From positions 14,286,203 through 14,350,202 of the forward strand of contig LNAC01000003.1 in NCBI GenBank assembly GCA_002007465.1: a stretch of DNA of 64,000 nt, read 5' to 3'. Below the pieces are notes generated by a model. The model saw only the letters and a program-made list of their open reading frames with translations. It had not been told where the DNA came from and ran no database searches. A program made the translations under genes and the position numbers. Below, piece after piece: positions 59,131 through 64,000 of this stretch; position 1 is the stretch's first letter; each line of letters begins with the position of its first letter. The DNA comes from Ailurus styani (lineage: Eukaryota; Chordata; Mammalia; Carnivora; Ailuridae).

Positions 59131-62100
59131 TTTTTATTAACATATAATGTATTATTTGCCCCAGGGGTACAGGTCTGTGAATCATCATGCTTACACATTT
59201 CATACCACTCACCATAGCACAACCCTCCCCCCCAATATCCATAACCCAGCCACCCTATCCCTACCCACCCACCCCTCAGTAACCCTCAGTTTGTTTCGTG
59301 AGATTAAGAATCTCTTCTGGTTTGTCGCCTTTCCCATCCCGTGTCATTTCATTTTTTCCCTCCCTACCCCCCACGACTCCCCACCCTGTCCTTCAAATTC
59401 CTCATATCACAGAGATCATACAGTAATTGTCTTTCTCTAATTGACTTATTTCGCTTAGCATAATACCCTCTAGTTCCATCCATGTCTTTGCAAACAGCAA
59501 GATTTCATTTCTTTTGATGACTGCATAGTATTCCATTGTATATATATACCACATCTTCTTTATCCATCCATCTGTTGATGGACATCTAGGTTCTTCCCAT
59601 AGTTTGGCTATCATGGACATTGCTGCTATAAACATTCGGGTACATGGGTCCCTTCAGATCACTACATTTGTATCTTTAGGGTAAATACCCAGTAGTGAGA
59701 TTGCTGGATCATAGAGTAGCCCTATTTTCAACTTTTTGAGGAACCTCCATACTATTTTCCAGAGTGACTGCACCAACTTGCATTCCCACCAACAGTGTAT
59801 GAGGGTTTCCCTTCACATCCTCACCAACATCAGTCATTTACTGACTTGTTAATTTTAGCCATTCTTTCTGGTGTGAGGTGGTATCTCACTGTGGTTTTGA
59901 TTCTTATTTCCCTGATGCCAAGTGGTGTTGAGCACTTTTTCATGTGTCTGTTGGCCATTTGGACGTCTTCTTTGGAGAACTGTCTGTTCATGTCTTCTGC
60001 CCATTTCTTGATTGGGTTATTTGTTCTTTGGGTGTTGAGTTTAATAAGTTCTTTATAGATTTTGGATACTAGCCCTTTATCTGATATGACATTTGCAAAT
60101 ATCTTCTCCCATTCTATAGGTTGTCTTTTGGCTTTTATGACTGTTTCCTTTGCTGTGCAAAAGCTTTTGATCTTGATAAAGTCCCAATAGTTCATTTTTG
60201 CCCTTGTTTCCCTTGCCTTTGGTGATGTTTCTAGAAAGAAGTTGCTGCAGCTGAGGTCGAAGAGGTTGCTGCCTGTGTTCTCAAGGTGAAGTCCCAATAG
60301 TTCATTTTTGCCCTTGTTTCCCTTGCCTTTGGTGATGTTTCTAGGAAGAAGTTGCTGCTGAGGTCAAAGAGGTTGCTGCCTGTGTTCTCAAGGATTTTGA
60401 TTGATTCCTGTCTCACATTGAGGTCTTTCATCTACTTGGAGTCTATTTTTGTGTGTGGTGTAAGGAAATGGTCCAGTTTCCTTCTTCTGCATGTGGCTGT
60501 CCAATTTTCCCAACACCATTTATTGAAGAAACTGTCTTTTTTCCATTGGAATTCTTTCCTGCTTTGTCGAAGATGAATTGACCATAGAGTTGAGGGTCAT
60601 TTCTGGGCTCTTTATTCTGTTCCACTGATCTATGGGTCTGTTTTTGTGCCAGTACCATACTGTCTTGATGATTACAGCTTGTAACAGAGCTTGAAGTCTG
60701 GAGGAAGAACAGCAAAGAAAGCCTAAACCCAGCAGGAGAAGAGAAATAATAAAGATCAGAGCAGAAATCAATGAAATAGCAAAAGCCCCATAACCAGTAA
60801 GGAGATTGAAAACTAGGAGCTGGGTCTTTGAAAGAATTAATAAGATTGATAAACCCCTGGCCAGACTTATCAAAAAGAAAAGAGAAAGAATCCAATTTAA
60901 TAAAATAATGAATGAAAGAGGAGAGATCACAACCAACACCAAATAATTACAAACAATTATAGGAACATATTAGGAGCATCCATACACCAGCAAATTTGAC
61001 CATCTGGAAGATATGGATGCATTCCTAGAGACAAATAAACTACCAAAACTGAACCAGGAAGAAATAGAAAACCTCAAAAGCCCCATAACCAGTAAGGAGA
61101 TTGAAGCAGTCATCAAAAATCTCCCAAAAAACAAAAGCCCAGGGCCAGATGGCTTCCCAGGGGAATTCTACCAAACATTTAAAGAATTAATGCCTATTCT
61201 CCTGAAACTGTTCCAAAAAATAGAAATGGAAGGAAAACTTACAAACNACAAACTCATTTTATGAGGCCAGCATGACCTTGATCCCAAAACCAGACAAAGA
61301 CCCCCATCAAAAAGGAGAATTACAGACCAATATCCTTGATGAACACAGATGCAAAAATTCTCACCAAAATACTAGCCAACAGTACACTAAAAAGATTATT
61401 CACCACGACCAAGTGGGATTAATTCCTGGGCTGCAAAGTTGGTTCAACATCCCCAAATCAATCAATGTGATACAAGACATTAATAAAAGAAAGAACAAGA
61501 ACCATATGATCCTCTCAATAGATGCTGAAAAAGCATTTGACAAAGTACAGCATCCTTTCTTGATCAAAGCTCCTCACAGTGTAGTCATAGAGGGTACATA
61601 GCTCAATATCATTAAAGCCATCTATGAAAAACCCACAGCAAATATCATTCTCAATGGGGAAAAACTGAGAGCTTTACCTCTAAGGTCAGGAACATGGCAG
61701 GGCTGTCCACTACCACCACTGCTATTCAACATAGTACTAAAAGTCCTAGCCTCAGCAATTAGACAACAAAAACAAATAAAAGGCATCCAAATCGGCAAAG
61801 AAGAAGTCAAACTCTCATTCTTTGCAGATGATATGATACTTTATGTGGAAAACCCAAAAGACTCCACTCCAAAACTGCTAGAACTCATACAGGAATTCAG
61901 TAAAGTGTCAGGATATAAAATCAATGCACAGAAATCAGTTGCATTTCTACATACCAACAAAAAGACAGAAGAAAGAGAAATTATGGAGTCGATCCCATTT
62001 ACAATTACATCCAAAATCATAAGATATCTAGGAATAAACCTAACCAGAGAGGCAAAGAATCTACTCAGAAAACTATAAAGTACTCATGAAAGAAATTGAG

Positions 62101-62355
62101 GAAGACACAAAGAAATGGAAAATGGTCCATGCTCATGGGCTGGAAGAACAAATATTGTGAAAATGTCTATGCTACCTAGAGCAATCTACACATTTAAAGC
62201 AATCCTTATCAAAATACCACCAACTTTTTTCAAAGAAATGGAACAAATAATCCTAAAATTTATATGGAACCAGAAAAGACCCCGAATAGCCAGAGGAATG
62301 TTGAAAAAGAAAACCAAAGTTGGCAGCATCACGATTCCAGACTTTAAGCTCTATT
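59129..62355 (-). mobile_element. 5'-inverted (twin-primed) L1, about 3.2 kb
   Basis: The left arm (59129-60703) is the L1 3' terminus and end of ORF2 in reverse (CAAACTGAGGGTTACTGAGG, TTGAGCACTTTTTCATGTG on the given or opposite strand). The right arm (60704-62355) is the preceding part of ORF2 in the sense direction, including an FADDMILY reverse-transcriptase motif near 61818. The arms meet in L1 coordinates: 60680-60703 and 62335-62358 are a roughly 24-bp overlap (CCAGACTTCAAGCTCTG versus CCAGACTTTAAGCTCTA). Target duplication ATAAAATCTTTTTTTA, 59121-59136 and 62356-62371. ORF2 is broken by several frameshifts, so it is not active. Internal duplications lie at 60181-60393 and 60780/61075. 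Confidence 0.9.
60181..60393. repeat. Tandem duplication (period 110 bp) within L1
   Basis: 60181-60286 and 60291-60393 are near-identical (differences: one A/G, a 3-bp CAG indel and one G/A). It lies in the reverse-oriented L1 ORF2 arm and breaks that frame. Confidence 0.92.
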
Positions 62356-62515
62356 ATAAAATCTTTTTTTAAAACATCATTATTCTACATTCATAGTAAA
62401 TTACAAATAAAGATATAAATAAATGTTATTTCATCTATAAGTGAAAACTTATTTTTAAATTTTATTTCCTGACAGAAATTCACTTTATTGTAATTACTTT
62501 CAGAATCACACATGT

Positions 62516-62665
62516 AGCACCAGGGTGGCTCAAGTCCATTAAGTGAAAGACTCTTGATTTCAATGATCTCAGGGTTGTGAGACTGAGCCTACATGAGGCT
62601 CTGTGCTGAGCACTGAGCCTGCTTAAGTTTCTCTCTCTCCCTCTCCCCCGTCCACCAGCACACAC
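62516..62665 (+). mobile_element. CAN-SINE, sense, old
   Basis: GTAGCACCAGGGTGGCTCAA, GACTCTTGATTTCAATGATC, GAGCCTGCTTAAGTTTCTCT; diverged head. Its A-rich tail has grown into the purine microsatellite that follows. Confidence 0.85.
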
Positions 62666-62732
62666 TCAGGAAAGAAGGAAGGAAGGAAGGAAGGAAGGAA
62701 GGAAGGAAGGAAGGAAGGAAGGAAAGAAAGAT

Positions 62733-62790
<58 letters not shown>

Positions 62791-62850
62791 AAGAAAGAAA
62801 GGGAAAAGAAAAAAAGAAAAGAAAAGAAAAAGAGAGGGAGAAAGAAGGAA
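62666..62850. repeat. (GGAA)n(GAAA)n(GA)n purine microsatellite
   Basis: About 185 bp of almost pure purine on the + strand: GGAA units, then GAAA, GA and GAAA/AAAAG units. Long homopurine tracts can form triplex DNA and are length-unstable. The two Phe/Ser/Leu-rich frames (88-89 codons) on the minus strand are translations of it. Confidence 0.95.
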
Positions 62851-62869
62851 ACCCACACTACAATGAGAT

Positions 62870-64000
62870 GTACTTTTAATATGCATCACTCAGATGCCAA
62901 AGAATCCATTTCTACAATTTTTTTACATAAAGGAATATTTGTTGTGAAATGTACTTTAAAATGCTAATTTTGCTTTAGTTAGAGAATCTTTAAGAAACAA
63001 ATAGTATTACTGGTATGTGAGTGGTGAACAGATTGGCAGGTCCTAAAACTCCCAACTATATACTTACTAGGTCTCTCACTTTCTGTGGTGACCTCACTAG
63101 TCTCAACATTACCCTTCTTAGCATTTGGAAACAGATGGTGTCTATACCTATCATGGCAAAGTGTTGTGTAATGTGTAGAATTTCCAAATCACTTTGTGGT
63201 ATACCTGAAACTAATATAGCATTATATGTCAACTATACTTCAATAGTAGTAATTTTAAAAGCAATCAGATCATGAGATTAAGGTAGAGTACCTATAAAGT
63301 TTATAATGTGTTAAACAGTGAGAGAATTACTCTAGTCATCTAGATACTAAAAAAACAAAAAAACAAAAAGCACTGAGAAGGATGCCATTTTTACTAATAC
63401 TGTGGTTACAAAGAATGACTTTACACAAAGAGATTTAAGTGTGTGCCATATTTATCACGACTTTAGTCCTCCAAATCAATACTTTTAGTAAGGTCTGAAT
63501 TCGTACACACAATAGAGATCATTAAAAAATGATAATCTAGTTTAAAAAAGATAAAATTCTCTGAGATGCTACAGCATCATAAATGCAGTCAATAATTAAA
63601 AACACATTTATCCTTCACATGCTTTTAGCAGAAGCAGCTTATACATATGACAGAGAAAAGAATTTTATTCATGCACATTACTCAGTATGATGAAACTAAA
63701 TTATCAACCCGGCATCTTATACATTTGAATTTTCCTTTCCAGATAACACAATGGATTTTTAATAGTGCCTTAGTAGCGATGTTTGAAGCTCTGCAGAAGT
63801 CCTAAATACCATTTCAGTTGATGAAGAAGTATCAATGTCTTGATAATACAAAATATCTATTCTTATATCATCTTAGTGATTATTCTATGCTATGTTAAAT
63901 TCTGCTTTTCTAAGTGGGATCCACATCCCATCTGCAGTGCAATCTAACAATCAAATACTCCAAGTGCTTCAATTCTTAGCAAACATTAATATTTTTCCCT
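62870..64000. other. Unannotated sequence except an L1 3' remnant
   Basis: 63140-63258 (TCACTTTGTGGTATACCTGA, TATAGCATTATATGTCAACT, ATACTTCAATAGTAGTAATT) is an old L1 3' terminus in the sense direction. The rest is AT-rich and shows nothing else I can support. Confidence 0.6.

Noticed and set aside
59830..62372. Several 80-155-codon ORFs on both strands, some clearly reverse-transcriptase-like
   Set aside because: They are fragments of one broken L1 ORF2 in an inverted arrangement, not separate genes.
62589..62889. Two Ser/Leu/Phe-rich ORFs that look like membrane proteins
   Set aside because: Translation of the homopurine microsatellite on the opposite strand.

Overview
The window is AT-rich mammalian nuclear DNA with no intact protein-coding gene that I can support. 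The many roughly 200-bp tRNA-derived CAN-SINEs (heads such as GGGCGCCTGGGTGGCTCAG) place it in Carnivora. The younger copies carry GGGTTAAAGCCTCTGCCTTC, which I associate with mustelids (weasel, mink, marten, otter group); that finer placement is inference from memory. The window looks like an intergenic or deep intronic, repeat-filled gene desert. Nearly every open reading frame is a piece of L1 ORF2, a translated SINE, or chance.

Layout. 1-1.9 kb: AT-rich sequence with an alternating purine-pyrimidine tract and a 73-bp-period duplication around an N. 1.9-6.1 kb: a decayed sense L1 interrupted by four CAN-SINEs and by a second, 5'-inverted L1. 6.4-8.2 kb: an antisense L1 with a microsatellite burst inside it. 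8.3-8.7 kb: a MaLR-type LTR. 9.8-10.3 kb: an L1 3' end with a SINE inside. 13.2-13.4 kb: a 7SL RNA pseudogene fragment next to a SINE. 15.6-16.5, 29.4-30.1, 44.5-45.1 and 45.8-46.5 kb: ERV-type solo LTRs with similar ends; 18.6-19.4 kb: another LTR type. 34.8-36.0 and 50.2-50.7 kb: hAT and Tigger (pogo-like) non-autonomous DNA transposons. 54.8-56.75 kb: a processed pseudogene of the deubiquitinase gene USP46 on the minus strand. 58.2-62.9 kb: a SINE cluster and a 3.2-kb twin-primed L1 inserted into a SINE tail, ending in a long purine microsatellite. Solo SINEs lie throughout.

Several unique stretches (about 32.3-33.0, 39.2-39.7, 49.7-50.0, 52.0-52.1 and 54.2-54.6 kb) look like conserved non-coding elements. 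They keep CpGs in AT-rich surroundings or carry clusters of TAAT cores, the usual look of long-range enhancers in gene deserts near developmental genes. This is inference; no alignment was possible.

The content is retrotransposition history rather than cooperating genes. I did not find a new biological system. The best second-look items are the two independent twin-primed L1 insertions with target-site duplications, a 31-bp internal copy within the larger L1, two single-N sites that look like assembly joins, and the enhancer-like blocks.
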